NCBI GenBank assembly: GCA_039000515.1
Contig: JBCFYV010000567.1
Span: 1-64,000 of the forward strand
Source of the DNA: Timema cristinae
Taxonomy: Eukaryota; Arthropoda; Insecta; Phasmatodea; Timematidae
Reading direction: 5' to 3'
Length of the DNA stretch: 64,000 nt
Shown here: positions 11,141-24,729 of the stretch, in pieces
Layout: each line of letters starts with the position of its first letter
How positions within the stretch are numbered: the first letter of the stretch is position 1
The notes under the pieces: model-generated
Databases searched by the model: none
The model's input: only the letters and a program-made list of their open reading frames with translations
What the model was told of the DNA's origin: nothing
Position numbers and translations under genes: made by a program

Positions 11141-13900
11141 ACAAACAACATAACAATTTAAAAAAAGACTGGAAATTTTTTTTTTACTAAACCGACTTTT
11201 TGAGAAAGCTGAAAACCAAAAAAAAACCCTTTTTTTTTTAGTAAAAGTTTTTTTTTTTCACCTGTTCAGTTTGGGGATATACGATAACTATATAATGAGG
11301 TAGGGCTGAAGAAAGGGAAACATTTTAGAGGTAATTTTCGGCATCACGGGAAGGAGAGGGGAAACCACGTGGAAAAACACCTTTAGAGGAAACCCACCGG
11401 AATTCAACCCCGATCTCCCCGTCATCAAAAGCTGTCCAACCGAGAAACGTCTTTAAAAGACATTCGGTCACTGAAGGGGGTCAGTTTTTTTATTAAGCCG
11501 GGGGTATCCGCATTTTTATACTAATAGCTAGGAATTAGGAAGGTGGAATGAAGAAATTACTTTCATTTTTGGGGGAGAGGGCACCATTGTTTACCCCCAA
11601 AGCCCCACAATATTTTCATTGTTTTTTTATAACGGTCTATTTTTTTAATTAATTTTTTTTCCTATCACCACTCTTACTTCCCGTTCGGGGGTTGATGCTT
11701 AAGTAGTAAAATTTGGAAGGTTGAATATAAATTAATGAACCCCCCCTTTGCTGGAGGGGCGTGGAAAACCATTTAGGAAAAACCACCCCAGTTCCCCAGC
11801 GAAATTCAACTTCAATCCCCCCCACTCGACTTTTGGTTAAAACAAATATGCGTTACCAATTACCCCCCGGGGGCGGGTACGAAATTTTAAATTTTGACGG
11901 CTTTCCATTGGGGAGGTCAAAGTTCTAATCTATTGGCTGCTTAATTCCTTTTTCACATTTATTTATCACTTTTTTTTTCACACCTCTTCTCCCCAAAAAG
12001 TGAGTTTTTTTTTATCTACCTCCCCACACTTATAAAATTGGTTAACCCCATTTTTGCATGCGTTAAAAAAATGGTATAAAAAAAATTGAATAAATGAAAA
12101 AACACGTTTTTTAAAAAATTGTATTTCAAGCTATACGCAGATTTTGTGGATTCTTTTTTGGGAAAAAAGGTCAAAATTAAATTTTAAAAAAAAAGTTCAG
12201 AAAAACTCCAGCCTGCAAATTTTTGGCACTTGGTGGTGATCTATATTGTCGAACCACAGCAAGGGGGGGCAAAAAACCCCCATCCTGGGAAACGGTGAAA
12301 AAAATTTTGGGGGGGAAAAAATATACCAGGTTAAAAAAACACGTTTTTATGATATCGTCGTGGTAACAAAACCAAATTATCTGATTAAATTTTAGGCATT
12401 TCTTTTTAAAAATTTTTTAAAATTTTTTGTGTTTAAAGTTTAGCCAAATTTTAGTGTAATTATCATTTTAAATTTATACAAAGATGATTATTTTTTTAAA
12501 ATAATAGTAGACAACAAATTTTAATTCGAAACTTAAAATTTATTTTCTCAAAAAAATTGTTTTTTTGGCGCCTACTTACCTAAATTATTTTTTTTAAATT
12601 AAAAAATTTTTTTTTTTTATTGAACCTTTAAAAAAAAACCAATTTATCTATCGACGAAAAACAACACACATATATTACACTGAATTACTCCCCCGGGAGG
12701 ACTGATCAAATTTTTTAAAAAAAAAAATAGTAAATTGAAAATAAAATTAAAAAGGAAAATGCAAGTCGTAGCCTACTTCAAAGGAATGCTGTAAAAAAAA
12801 AAAAAAAAAAAGCAAAAAAATTTTTGTCTGTTTGAAAAGTAATTTTTATTTCCCCTCAAAAGGGGAAGTTTTTTAAAAGTGGGCAAACATCTCAGAAACC
12901 CCTAAACAGATTTTTTCATAACGTCCAAAGGAAAAATAAGAACATTTCAAGGCAAGGAAATGAAACGGCGGAGGGGACAGGGAGTTTGTTAAAAAAAGAA
13001 AAGAAAGGGTTACCTCTGGGGAGCAATTAAAAAACCCTGGCCGTGTTTTTGTTCCTTACAAAGAAGGAAGGAAACCCGATTTCAACGCCCGTTCGTAGGT
13101 TACGGAAGCCTCTCTCCGGAGAGTTTTTTAATGTCTAGCGCAGTTTGGTGTTTTGTTTTCTTTTTTAAAAGGGGGAAAAGGGGATCTAGAAACAATGAAA
13201 AAGGTGTAAAAACGAGGCTATTCACACTAAAATTATATCAATTAACTTTACAACATACAAAACAAAAGGTTAAAAAAAAAAAAATAATTTAAAAAAATTC
13301 AAAAAAATTAAAGGGGAGCCAACACATAAAAGTCCATTAGCACCTTAAGATTTTTTTTTATAGTAAAATTTTCAAAGGAAAGCAAAAAATAATACACCTA
13401 ACGAAACAGCAGGTGGTACACTATAATATAGAACTCCATAGGAGTTAAACTCAAATATATTTTAACTGCCCCCTTCCCCGAAGAAAATATCTAAAGAATC
13501 CTGTAAAACAAAGCTCAAATCCCCATCAGCAATTAAAAACAAAACTTTTTTTTTTTTTTTTTTTTAAAAAAAAATACAGTCCAAAACCTCCCTGAATAGC
13601 CTCCTCCCTCTTTTTATCCTCCCCCATTTTCATCTCATTCCTCTTTCCTCACCCCTACCCCCCCCCCCTCACCAACCCCACTTTTCCCCTTTAACAATTT
13701 TTTTTTCCCCCGACTTATAAAATACTATCGATTTTTTTAAGGGAATAAATTATTTTTTCCAAAAAAAACTATAGCCAGTTACTCGCTGATAATGAGCTTT
13801 ATATTGGTGAAATAATTATTAAAATCGCCCCGTATTTTTGATTTATCCAATAAAAAAAAAAAAATCCTCTTTAAATATTAGTAAAATATAGAAAATATGG
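11141..13900. other. AT-rich desert, no gene recognised
   Basis: Long A/T homopolymers dominate, for example an A run near 12,795-12,811 and a T run near 13,547-13,564. A pyrimidine-rich C/T patch lies at about 13,600-13,700. I see no domain or repeat family. Confidence 0.5.
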
Positions 13901-15250
13901 GACTAACATGAATCTCCCCCACCCCAAAGGGGAAAGGGGGTAAAGAAACTTGCAAGGGATACAATACGGGCCTGGGGGGGGCCATAATCTGCTACCAACT
14001 GTTAAACCCCCAAAGGACTTGGTGGGTGCTCACAACCCCGGGGAACCCGGGGAAAAATTTTTCAAGGCCCTGGTAAAAATTTTAGCCAAAAAAAAAAAAA
14101 AAAAAAGGGGCATAATGGCCTATGCTGATTAATCGAGAAATAAACCTCCAGTTTTCGCATTGGGGGGATAAAATTTTCATTTTTCATGGACTTTCCCCAT
14201 GAAGGTAGTTTTTTTTAAATAACCGGGATTTATGGGGCTTAATTTAGGGTTTTGGACATGTAACCCACCCCCTTATTATTACCCAATAAAAAGTCAAGTT
14301 GGTCACAAGAATTTTTTTTTATCAAAAAAACATAACAAAAAACTCCAAGAGGTGAAATGAATAACGTTAGGCCGGGGAAATTTTGAAAACAACAATCATG
14401 AACCATAATTTGGGGGAACAGGGGGGATTAGCACCCCCCGCAGTCACCCAGATCTTCCACAAACACCCGACAACTTTAGCTCACACCCCCAAATTTCATC
14501 CCCCCCAAACCCCCCTCTACAGACGGCCTTAGATACATTCCATCAGGGGGCGGGTCCCCCTTCATCAGAAAGGGGGTGGCGGCCCCACGACAGTGAGGGG
14601 GGAAAATAAATACATGTGGAACCCTAATCAAAAGGGAGTTATGCCAAATCCCTGCTTTTCTTCCCCCTAACCCCTTTCCCCTCCCGATCCTAAGAAACTT
14701 GAAGACCTCCTTGCTCTGGTACTCTGCCGGGGTAGACGATCTAAAACCGGAGGGGGGACAGACGTCTCCTCTTTTTTTTGAATTTTACTGTAAAAAATCC
14801 TTTCGGGGGTTAGTACGAAGGTTCACCCAAGATGGGATCTTCTGGTTTCTCGGGGTGATTAAGATTTTAGACGTGATAAAGGGGAATTTTGCTTGATCCT
14901 TTCCCTCTGGGAGTAAAGGGGTCTCAAAAGGGGCAGCCGTTTTTTCCCCATGTCAGGGGGGGGGGGGGTTTGGCTGTACGGGCTGGAAGCCTCACCTTAA
15001 TTGTCTGAATCTGGCTTTATTCGCCGCCAGGAAATTTTCTGAATGGGGGTAAAGGGGGCGAGTACATGTTCTGAACCTCTTTTGATTTTGGAGGGGGTTC
15101 GAATGTGACGATAGCGGTCCCATGACCAACTTGATAACCTAGGGGGGCTGGTTCCCGAAGGCGACCAAGTTTACTCGTTCCCTTTATCAAGATCTACCAG
15201 GTGGCGTAGTGGAGCCCGTGCTCACCCCCCAAAAAACCGGGGACTTGAAT
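13901..15250. other. GC-richer patch, identity unknown
   Basis: G and C runs and short plus-strand frames (13,950-14,132; 14,699-14,896) contrast with the AT-rich surroundings. A short peptide near 14,112-14,131 reads GIMAYAD and is followed by a stop. It recalls a reverse transcriptase box but has no supporting context. It may be a decayed transposable element. Confidence 0.25.
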
Positions 15251-17149
15251 TTTATTTTTTGAACATATATACACTTTTTTTATTAAAAAAAAGAATGTGT
15301 AAAAAAAATTTTTTTTGATTTAAAATTTTAATATGAATAACTCGATATTGGATGACTTTATACACTTATTTTGATTTGAAATTTGAAAATTACCCAAATA
15401 GTATATTAGATTTTTATAACTAATTTTTGTTAAAAATTTTTTAAGGGTTTTCTATGAATAGCATTCTTAGTTAAGTTTTTGGGGGTTTATATTTTCTATT
15501 ACTTGTCGAACCTTTTCGTTTTTTTAAAGGTTTTTTAGATATTTAAAATACCTGCATCTGAAAAAAGGTTATATAATATTTTCTTAAACATATTATCATT
15601 CTCTCAATCTTTTTAAACAAAGGAAAAAAAGCATAAACATCAAATACAAGTAACTGTATATTATTTTAATTAAAAAATAATTTTTTTAGAAAGTAAGGAT
15701 TAATAAACACCTAGTATTTTCTAACAATCGACGGAAAGGAGGAAAGAAAACAAATAGCATTTTTTCAACATTCCCAAAACCAAATAAGCACACGGACTTA
15801 ATTTATTTTACTCTTTTTTTTTTTAAACAATAAATTTTTTAAAAATGAGAATCTAAATTAATATTTCAAAAATAATAATATAATAAATTTAATAGGAAAC
15901 GAGTATATCTAGCGAAATATTGTAATAATGCCACTTAAAAATTCACATGCAACAGACAAGTTTTCGTTTAAAACATAAGTTTTGTAAAATTCAAAATTTT
16001 TTAAAAAACCTCTATTAACCAAACATTTAGTTAAAAATTTTAAGGTGCATGATAAATGAAATTTTAAAAATTTTTGGGTGAACAATAACTTTTTAAAGAT
16101 TATGAATACAATCATAACCTTTCAGAATGAATGATAAAATTTTTAAAAAAGTATTAAAAAAAAAATGATTCCACAAATCATAAAAACTTTAAAACCAATG
16201 TATTAAGTTATGAAATATTATAATTTTACGGTTTTTTAAAAAATTTTTAAATATTTCCCCCATTTGGTATTTAAAAACATCGGAAATATGTATACCATTT
16301 TGGGGGTTACCAAACACAGGTATTATTAAGGAAAAAAGGAAAACCACTAGCAAATAAAATTCGATAATTCAAGGAAATGACGCTCTGTTCATTTCAAAAC
16401 AAGGGGGTTAGTAAAGAGCCCAAAAAAAACACAAGTATATGGATCACCCCCTCGTCCCACTCGAAACCCCCCACAAAATAACGACTTCAAACTTGATTAC
16501 TTTGGGTTGTTGCGTAATAATTTTTTCAATGTATGGGGGTGTTTAAAAACTGTGATTTTGAAAATTATGCACATTCAGTTTTGGCGATGTCCATGCGAAT
16601 CTAGATTTTTATTTTTTTACGTTACCCACCCCCTCCCCCGAATTTTATATTTTAGGGAGGTATTTTATGCTCCTATTTTACTTAAGAGCTCCAAGATCAT
16701 TTATATTGGGGAGAAAAAAATGGATAGAAATAGGACAAGGGCCAAAATACGTTCTGCCCGTATAAACGTTGGAGAGAAGATAGTAGAGTACTAGCCAAAA
16801 ATTTGGGATAGGAGGGGGGATCGCATTTTTGGAGAGGGGATTGCTTTTGGATAGTAACCTACCACTCTCCCCCCTCCCCCAAAACCAAATATTTACTTGG
16901 TGACACTCCCCCATCACTCTCACTTGTAAACATGTTTGGATAAAAGTTTTTGGAATAGATAGCTACACCACGGCCAGAGTTTTTTTTTAAATAAAGCCCA
17001 AAAGAAAACTATTAAAATTTTGGTTAAATTTTTACTAAAACATGAAGCACCTGTAGAAAACTTATTCAGGAGAGGGAATGGGGTTTGGGGGGGAGCATTT
17101 AGAAGGAAAAAAAAAAATCAAAGCTTCTCTGGGGGGTTTCATATCGGGG
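15251..17149. other. AT-rich stretch, no gene recognised
   Basis: A 95-codon plus-strand frame (16,507-16,794) and a 68-codon minus-strand frame (15,909-16,115) show no motif or biased composition. I regard them as chance. Confidence 0.5.
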
Positions 17150-17558
17150 ATTATTTTTTATTATTATTTTTTTTTTTGTTTAACGGCCCACGACACATCA
17201 GGTTTTTGGGGCCTTGAAAATATTAAAAAAAAAAATAAAATCCCCATCGGGAAAGAGATATTTTCACCATCTGAGACACCCAGGGGATGCTCAAATGCCT
17301 TGAATAAAAATATACACCTGCTAAAAAAACCCAAAAGTTTATCACTCCAAAAAAAGACAAAACAAACATAAAAATATAACACGTTAAAAAGCCAAAACAG
17401 TTAAAATGAAATACACTAAAAAGCAAAACAACAGTTAAATTGTAAAAAACTGTTAAAAAATTTTCTCAAAGGATAATATAAAAAGAGCCCTTTATAAAAG
17501 TGACAAAAATGGCAAAAAAAATCCGCCTGGCGTATAAAACGGAGTGAACAAATAACCC

Positions 17559-20500
17559 ATCCGCACTATCCGAAAAAAAACGTAAGTTACCTTTTTAAAA
17601 AAAGACCAGGGGGATGGGGGGCTATTTGCGACACTCCACCAAAATGTGATCCACAAGGGGAGTATCACAAACTCCACACTGGGTGGTCCCCCTTATAAAA
17701 AATTTGGGGTCATGAAGTACCCCCGCGCGGAGTCCGTCACGAGACCCCCCCCTTCAATTTCATAAAAAGGGCCATCGGAAAAAATAACCCTTTTTGGCCC
17801 GCAGCTGTTCTGACAGGGCCAGACCCACTGCCGGGCCGGGCAAGACTCCACGCCGAACATAACCCTTTAGATCAAAAACATGACCCCAGACCCCCCCCGG
17901 GGAGGCAGGTTTTCGCCCTTTGGGGCTGCCGGTCCGCCACTCTTTTCCGGAAACCCGTGCCCGGGGAATCCACAAAAAGCGAGCCGGTGCTTAAGAATAA
18001 TTTTTTAAAAATTTGCCTGTACATCGCACGGGGGATTCCACGATAGAGATGGACAACCCCAACAGGCACTCATGGAATCCGTGCAGAGAGGCAAACGGTG
18101 ACTTCCGGTAACAAAACACAGATTAAAAATGGCAAAAATTCAGCCGAAAAACACTGGTTTCATCGGAAACCAAATTTTTAAAAATGGATCCTTCCCAAAA
18201 AAAGCACATCCCACGGAGACCCCAATTTAGAGCCATCATGTAGATGCCTAAAACCGTAAACGAGGGAGAGGAGCTCTTAAAACCTCTCATAACAAAGTTT
18301 GGGGGGTCGTTTTTGGGAAATTCAAGATCAAATGGTTTTTGGGGGGGCTATTTCCCGGGAGAAACACGACCTGGGATGGGGGATAGCCTTTGCGGGGCAC
18401 CCGCACGTGCGAAAACCGTACATCCGGACCCCCCCCCGGGGCCCTTTACTACGCCATTTATTTCATCAAACCGGTTAGGGATGAAACACGGGGGTAAGCA
18501 ACATTTTTGGGGATGCAATGCAGTTTCGACACGTAAATGCCAGGAGATAAACCCCGGGAAAAAAAAAAGGGGGGGTCACGGCGTGGGGGCAGATGCTGAC
18601 ACTGGACTGGTAAAAAAAGCCCCCGGCCATCGAAAGCCAGCATGGTGGACGCTATCGAGCACTTAAACGCCGAGGGGCACGAAAACCCTAACAAAACTCC
18701 GTAATCAATTTTGATCTCACCAAGGCTTTAAGGGGCCCTAAAATTCCCTATCAGCACCCAAGACGACCACCCAACTTTAAGTAAATTAAAAATTTAACAC
18801 ATCTCGCTTTTCCCGGTTTTTGAGGGGGATCCAATTTAGTTAAAACGAATAAAATCCCAGGAACCTTACGTCTCAAAAATTTAAAAAAACTTGTTCTTTT
18901 AAAAAATTTGGGGGGTGGGGATTCCTGTAATTTAGGGAAGGGACGACATCGTTTTGCCGAAAACGAAAACCATTACACTGCCCACAACCATAGATTTTTT
19001 ACAGCGAGTTGTTCTGCGTTCACCTGTGGAGATTGACGAACTGAAAAAAATTGCGATCACCACAAAAAAACATAACGAACAGTAAGCGCACGTTGCTACA
19101 ATGCAAATTATCGAATAGCGAAAACATCACTCAAAGACTTCCCGGGGGGACCCCATTTTTAAAAAAAATCATCGATAAGGTTTTTTTTAACCCTTACCCA
19201 AGTTCATCTGACATAAAATAGCTAAAAAAAAAAAGGGGGGCTCCCCCGGAACCCCCAAAAAAAGGTTTTTTAAGATCCGTAACCCCATGTATATCGAAAG
19301 CCTTTTCCCCAAAACAAAGAAAACGCCAAAAGATGTTGTTTTTTGGGGAAAAAGGGATCACGAACAAAAGTCTCAAGAGGGGGGAATGATAACCCCTGGA
19401 TCGATTACGGCGAAAACCACATTGAATAGGATAGCAATTGCGGTTCTAAACACCAATAAGTCGTTTTTATCATTTTTCAATTTTTTCATACACAGCATTT
19501 TAAGGGGTACGTTATAACATTTTCTCAATTTTCCCCTTTCCCCTTTTAATATTTGGGGTAACGGTTGTTTGCCTCCCATTTGGAAATTTACGAGATTCCC
19601 AAACACAATTGTAAGGTCTAAAGGAACGCCCGCCCCCAGGGGAAATTGGGCCCAAAATTTTTTTAAAAAGGATACACCGGGCCAGAAGTTTATTGCCCCC
19701 GGGACAGGGCAAAAGTAATTTCCTTTTAGTAAAGGGGGATTTTAACCCCCCCCGATTTGGCCAAAATCAATAGTAAGGCCTCGAGCTCCCTTTTTGCACC
19801 GCAAATTTTCGTTAATACCGCAGGCTAAAAAGGGCAACAGGGCCCCAAATTATACGACCTCCACGGGGGGGGAAAAAAGGCAAACCCCCGTTAGACATGA
19901 GGGCAGGTAAATTTTTAATTGAATTTTTGCTACTTTTTAATTTACGAATATTGCCCCAAAATTTTTAATTGTGGGAGTGGTAATTTGAAGGGGGTTAAAA
20001 AAGTCCCAAGACCTCTTCTGCTTTCTCGAATGTAGGCGACTCTAGCACGTAAAAATCCGAATGACCCAGATTCCCGAAGTAGGACGTCGATGAAAGAGAC
20101 GAGGGCCCTTAAAAACGGTTGAAATACCAGCCGGCCTCCTCGCCCCGGGAACAGAGGGGGGCCCGGGGGTTTGGCGAGGATTTGGGATGGATGCCCCGCC
20201 CCCGCTATACCGCGAAGTAAATTGCCCACCTTTAAAACATCGACGTCAGGAGGATGGGGTTCGTCGAATACGCGAGCTCGCGGAATTTTTTCCCAGTTAG
20301 CACGTTTGAAAACCCCCCCTTGGGGGAACTTTGCTTTACTGGAGGACTTTAATTTGTAAAAAAGAAGGAAATGATCGCTGCCCATGGTCCGAGTGAACCC
20401 CCAACGGAAGTGACAGCAACCCGGGGGTATAAGGGCAAAAATCGATGGCAAGGTACACATTAAAAGGTGGAGAAATGGTCTGGGCCCGGTGTTCATTAAC

Positions 20501-20955
20501 ACCAGTTTTCCCGAGACAAAATATCCTCTCCCAAACCTCCCACGGGGTCTGAAAAATTTAGACCCCCCCACCGGGTTATGCGCTTTTAAATCCCCCAAAA
20601 TATATAGGGGGGGGGGAATTGTAAAAAAGGGGGCCCTAGGTCCCTTGGAAACACTTTTCCCCTGGGGGGGGGAAAAGCAGCAAGGGTTTTTCCCCATGGG
20701 GAAGGGGGCCTGACAGCAATCACTTTGGAGTCAAGACAATTTTAAAATTTTTGATAAAAAATTGCTACGTGCAAATATCTAACCTCCGCCCCCCCTCAAA
20801 GAGTGGTTGTCGGTACTTTACACGTACCCACGAAGCTCGGTTTCATTGGGGAAGGGGTTTCCGCAAACACAAATGGGAGGGGGCAGGAAGAAATTAGTAG
20901 TTTTTAAATTTTCTGCACGAGCATAGAAACCCACAATTCCATTTTGGAACGACAT
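17559..20955 (-). pseudogene. ORF2 of copy A: APE endonuclease, reverse transcriptase, RNase H (broken)
   Basis: ORF2 nicks target DNA, reverse-transcribes the element RNA and removes it. The start ATG at 20,955 is kept at the place corresponding to copy E. The longest intact piece (19,942-20,697, 251 codons) covers the endonuclease C-terminal half, with GDLKAHNP (for GDFNAHN) and an intact GSDHF catalytic motif, plus the linker toward RT. RT is spread over shifted frames at about 18,880-19,500. RNase H and the C-terminal region are at 17,760-18,700. Frames change repeatedly, often at homopolymers, so the decay seen here overlaps with read error. Confidence 0.8.
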
Positions 20956-20994
20956 TATTTATTAAAAAATTTAATTTTAAAATCCCACAACCAT

Positions 20995-22095
20995 AACGCA
21001 AAACCCTTTAAAAAAAAAAAATTTTTTTAGGACTTTTTTGATCCCTTGCTTTTTTCCCAAAATCTCGGACCTCCCGCTTCAGGGGCTTGTTTGTCCTTAA
21101 AAATGGGGGGGGGGCCTTACGCGAAGGGTTTTTTTAAAACCTTCGACCTTTTTTTAAATTATTTTTCGGCGGGGCCCCCGCTGGGGCCCTTTCCCCCAAA
21201 GGGACCATGGGACCGCCTTTGCGACCTCGCCTTTACCACCACCATCCCGACCTCCGGCGTTCCTAGGGGGTTAGCGGCTCGACAACGTCCAGATGGTTTT
21301 TAACCCCGGAGGGGCCGGGGGGTTTTCCCCCATGGGGGTCCGGGGTTCCTCGAGGGGGGCTCGGAGGGGTCCCCAGGGGGTTTGGGGGGGGTTTGGGAAA
21401 TGTTCCCCGAAGGCCCCCCGGGGGGGGGAAAAATGGTGGAGGCGACTTCGGCGGGGGGGGCGCCCCCCAATAATTTTGGGGCCACCATAGATGTGCTGGC
21501 TGTCTTTTAGTGCTCAGTATAGCGATTTTGGACAGGCGGGGGGCTTTTGGGGGTATTAACGCGCAATGACGTTGGGGCAATTTATTTCTGGCTTACAATT
21601 TCATAAATTCTGAAATACCGGGGGTTGACTGGGGAAATATCCTTGGGGCCCCGGGAAAAAAGGGAAAATTCTTTTAATTGGATCCCAGACTTTTTTCTCC
21701 ACTTCCTTTCGGGGAGGTTGAGACCAAGCGAAGGGGGGCCCTTCATTGATGCAGCACTTTTGGGGACTCACAAGGGGTCTGAGCCCCCTGTCCCAACCGC
21801 ACAGTTTGGCCTTCCACGGGGTCTCAGCTTCGTATGCCCAAATTCCCCCGGGACGAAAAAAACGCCGAGGGTTTGGGGGAACGGGGCCGACCCGACACGT
21901 GAAGCCCTCGAACCTCCTTTTTGGGGGATGGGGGGCGCAAATGTGAGGATATATGATCCGTTTTTTCCTGCCGTTTTTTTGTAATGATCCGGTAGACCCC
22001 GGGCATGCGGGGGGGGAAACCCACACAGATATCTCACGTTTTACACAGTCAGTCATACAAGTGACCACCCCCCCCGCAAAAATTGAGAACCTGGG
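20995..22095 (-). pseudogene. ORF1 of copy A: zinc-knuckle RNA-binding protein (broken)
   Basis: ORF1 of this type packages element RNA. The knuckle region lies near 21,720-21,860; the GPP and CCIN remnants are visible in the 21,601-22,068 frame, but most Cys/His positions are disturbed. A Pro/Gly-rich linker is coded at 21,310-21,440, where the plus strand shows G-rich repeats of about 24 to 27 bp. The opposite-strand frames in this region are mirror artefacts of that repeat. The exact start is not visible. Confidence 0.7.
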
Positions 22096-22989
22096 GGGGG
22101 TCTACCTTACCTTTTTCCGCCATTTTTTCTCACCGGTTTTTTGGAGATCCCATAAATTTAGGATTGAGTCGTCATAGTCTGAATCATAATGGGCCCCTCA
22201 CGCATTTCCTTATTAAGACGTCAGTTTTTTCTGCTCCTTTTTTCACTCTTTCAAGATAAATGGGGGACATTTTTTTTGACTTACTTTCACTCACTCGAGA
22301 CATCACCAGAAGCGGGGCGGGGGCCCACCATTTTCCGGGGTTTTTATCAAAAAAGGGGGAGGGCCCTTTTCCCTTTTTTCCCCTCTTATCTTATGGGGGC
22401 CCGTGAGGGGCCGGGCATAAATGCCTCATAACGGCAGTACGGTGCCAGCGGACAAAAAAGGGTCAGCTGTGACATGGCTCGTCATGAGGGGGGGGACAAC
22501 CTAAATATACCGATCGAAAAACCCAGGTTGATCCCAGTTGGTTCTACCACTGGGCCCCCGTTAACCTCTTCCACGAAGGCTCCATCACGCAGACAAACAA
22601 CCCTTTCAAGACACGCCGGGGAAGGCACCGCACAAGTGAAAGCAGGAAATGCCTTTTTTTACGTCCGGAACCCTCATGAACAAAAACCGGCCCTTTTCTA
22701 AAATGGTACCCGGTTTCACCCAAGGGGCCCTTTACCAAATTTTTCAACCGGCGCACTTTCCCCCAGGACCAAAGCGGGGTATCCAATATTAACCCAAAGA
22801 AGACCGGTTTTTTGATCCCAAAGGGGCGTCAAAAAAGGGGGGCCAAAAAGGCCTGTCAGGATAAACGGTGGGGAAAGGGGAAAAAAAGGTAAGGATAGAT
22901 AAAGAAAAAGGGGGAAAAGGGGAAAAAAAAAGGGGAAAGGGGAAGGAAAAAAAAATAGTGAAAGGAAAAATGGGGTGGGGTTTTTCCCC

Positions 22990-23085
22990 ACGAGGTACGT
23001 CCTGCACAGAAGCCCCCCCTTTTTATCGCTTCTTACGACAACGGGGGGTTTCTGCGGGACTACTAAACCCCGTCCCGCAGGGGGG
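22990..23085 (-). other. 5'-terminal two-hairpin module, copy A
   Basis: The clearest outer hairpin is here. Arms ctgcggg (23,052-23,058) and cccgcag (23,074-23,080) are perfect 7-bp inverted repeats around a 15-nt loop. A second small stem and a 'ttttt-agtcgc' type block lie just inward. It occupies the same position in every copy with a 5' end. Confidence 0.65.
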
Positions 23086-23118
23086 TGCTTTTTGGAAAAG
23101 GGGTCCGAACACAGTCAA

Positions 23119-24690
23119 AAGGGAAAGGATGATAACCGAGAACGGTTACGGCGAAAACCACTTTTTAATATTGGAAACTGTTTTCGGGTTCAAAACACCA
23201 TATAAGTCGTTTATTTTACATTTTTTTAAAATTTTTTGCATACACAGCTATTTAAGGCTACGGTCTTAACTATTGGCTCAAATTTTTTTTCCTTGCCACT
23301 TTTATATTTGGGATAACGTTGTTTTTCCTCCCAGTTTTGGGGAAAAAGACAGTTCCCAAACCAATGTAGAGTCTAAGAGGAAGCCCATCCACGGGGGGCA
23401 TTGCGCAACATTTCATAATGGATACATCCGGCCAGAATTGAATTGCCCGCGGGGACAGGAAAAGTAATTCCTTTTTTTGTAAAGGGGAGTTAAACCCCCC
23501 CCCGACTTTGACCAAAAAAAAAGAAGGCGCCGATGCTACGCTTTTCCCGCAAAACTCGTTAAGTAGCTCGCAGGCTAAATTTTTTGGGAACTCGACCCAA
23601 AAACATTGGCGACCTCCATAGGGGGGAAACAAGTGAAACCGTTTGACATAAGGCGGGATATTATAAAGGGTATTTTTGCTACTACGTACTTTACGAATGT
23701 GACCCAAACCTTGGTTGGGGATGGAAATAGTGGGGGTAAAATAAACTGTCTCCAAGACCTCTTCTGCTTTCTCGAATGATACGGGAGCTCTAGCACGAGA
23801 ATCCGAAAGCTCCAATTCCCGAAGTAGGCGTCGATGAAAGAGACGTAGGGCCCTTCGACATAAAATAGCCACCGGGGACTCCTCTTCCACCAGGGGAAAG
23901 GACTGGCGCGGGTTTGGCGAGGTTTTTGGGGGGGTGCCCCCCCCGCCGCTATACCGTCGAATAAATTCCCCCGCCTTTAAAAACACGTGGGGGGAAAAGG
24001 GGTTCGTCAAAAGGCGAGCTCGGGAATTTATCACATTACATTTTTAAAAAAACCCAGGGGGAACCCCTGCCCTACTGGAGGATCTTGGATTTTTGAAAGC
24101 AAATTGGAAAGTGATCCTGCCACATAGCCGAGTGAACCTCCCAAAGGAAGTGAGCAGAATGCGGGGCTACATAAGCTGGCCCCCATGGCAAGGATAACCT
24201 TAAAGGGAGAAGTTGTCGGGTCCCGATGTTCATTTAACCCAGTTTCCCCCAGACAAGAATATCCTCTACCACCTCCCGCGGGTCTGAAAATTAACCCCCA
24301 CACCGGGGTTTTTTCGTTAAAAAATCCCCCCCAGAGATATAGGGGGGGGAATGTAAAAGGGGCCCTAAAATCCCTTGGAAAAAACGTTCCCTGGGGGAGG
24401 TAGATGCAGCATACGGTTACCTCCCTGGGGAAAGGGGAAATCGACACGATCACTTGGGATCGAAACAAATTTAAAATTCTTATGATATAAGAAATTTGGG
24501 AATATAGCCACCCCTCCCTACCCCACAAAAAAGGTTGTCGGTACGTACAAATGTACCACGAAGCATCGGTTTTCATTTTTGGGGGGGAAATGGGTCCCTG
24601 AACACAAGAGGAAGGATCGGGGGAAAAATTTTTTTTTTGATTTCCCTACACGAGCATAAAAAACCCCTAAATTCCCTTGTAGTACGACAT
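23119..24690 (-). pseudogene. ORF2 5' part of copy B: endonuclease and start of RT
   Basis: An ATG is present at 24,690 at the family start position. The 254-codon frame 23,270-24,034 includes the region between endonuclease and RT, with the family stretch RRALRLFHRR and RESRR-like basic segments. The 24,031-24,576 frame holds the endonuclease core, but the GSDHF-equivalent site now reads AGSLSN in frame, shifted by an indel. RT begins with the family segment around 'ggcgaaaaccac' and stops at the truncation. Confidence 0.75.
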
Positions 24691-24729
24691 AAGTTATTAG
24701 TAAAATTATTTTTCCTCGCAATCCATTTC

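Larger units (their letters stand above)
17150..23085 (-). mobile_element. Non-LTR retrotransposon copy A (nearly full length, degenerate)
   Basis: The full order is present, read leftwards on the minus strand: 5' hairpin module (22,990-23,085), 5' UTR (22,095-22,990), ORF1 (20,995-22,095), ORF2 (17,559-20,955), 3' UTR (17,180-17,558) and a TTA-rich tail on the plus strand (17,150-17,180). Each block aligns by eye with copies C, D and E. Numerous homopolymer changes break both frames. The 5' end abuts copy B with only a few bases between them. The ORF2 content (APE endonuclease, RT, RNase H) places it among I-like elements. Confidence 0.85.

Noticed and set aside
13950..14132. Short frame ending GIMAYAD, like a YADD reverse transcriptase box
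   Set aside because: The second Asp is replaced by a stop and no neighbouring RT motif is found in any frame; much of the frame is an A run.
14900..15240. Possible tRNA gene near 'gttcgaatgtgac'
   Set aside because: A B-box-like string is present but no A box or cloverleaf arms could be placed around it.
21263..21580. Pro-rich frames on both strands around ORF1 of copy A
   Set aside because: They are mirror readings of the G-rich ORF1 minisatellite; only the minus-strand order agrees with the other copies.
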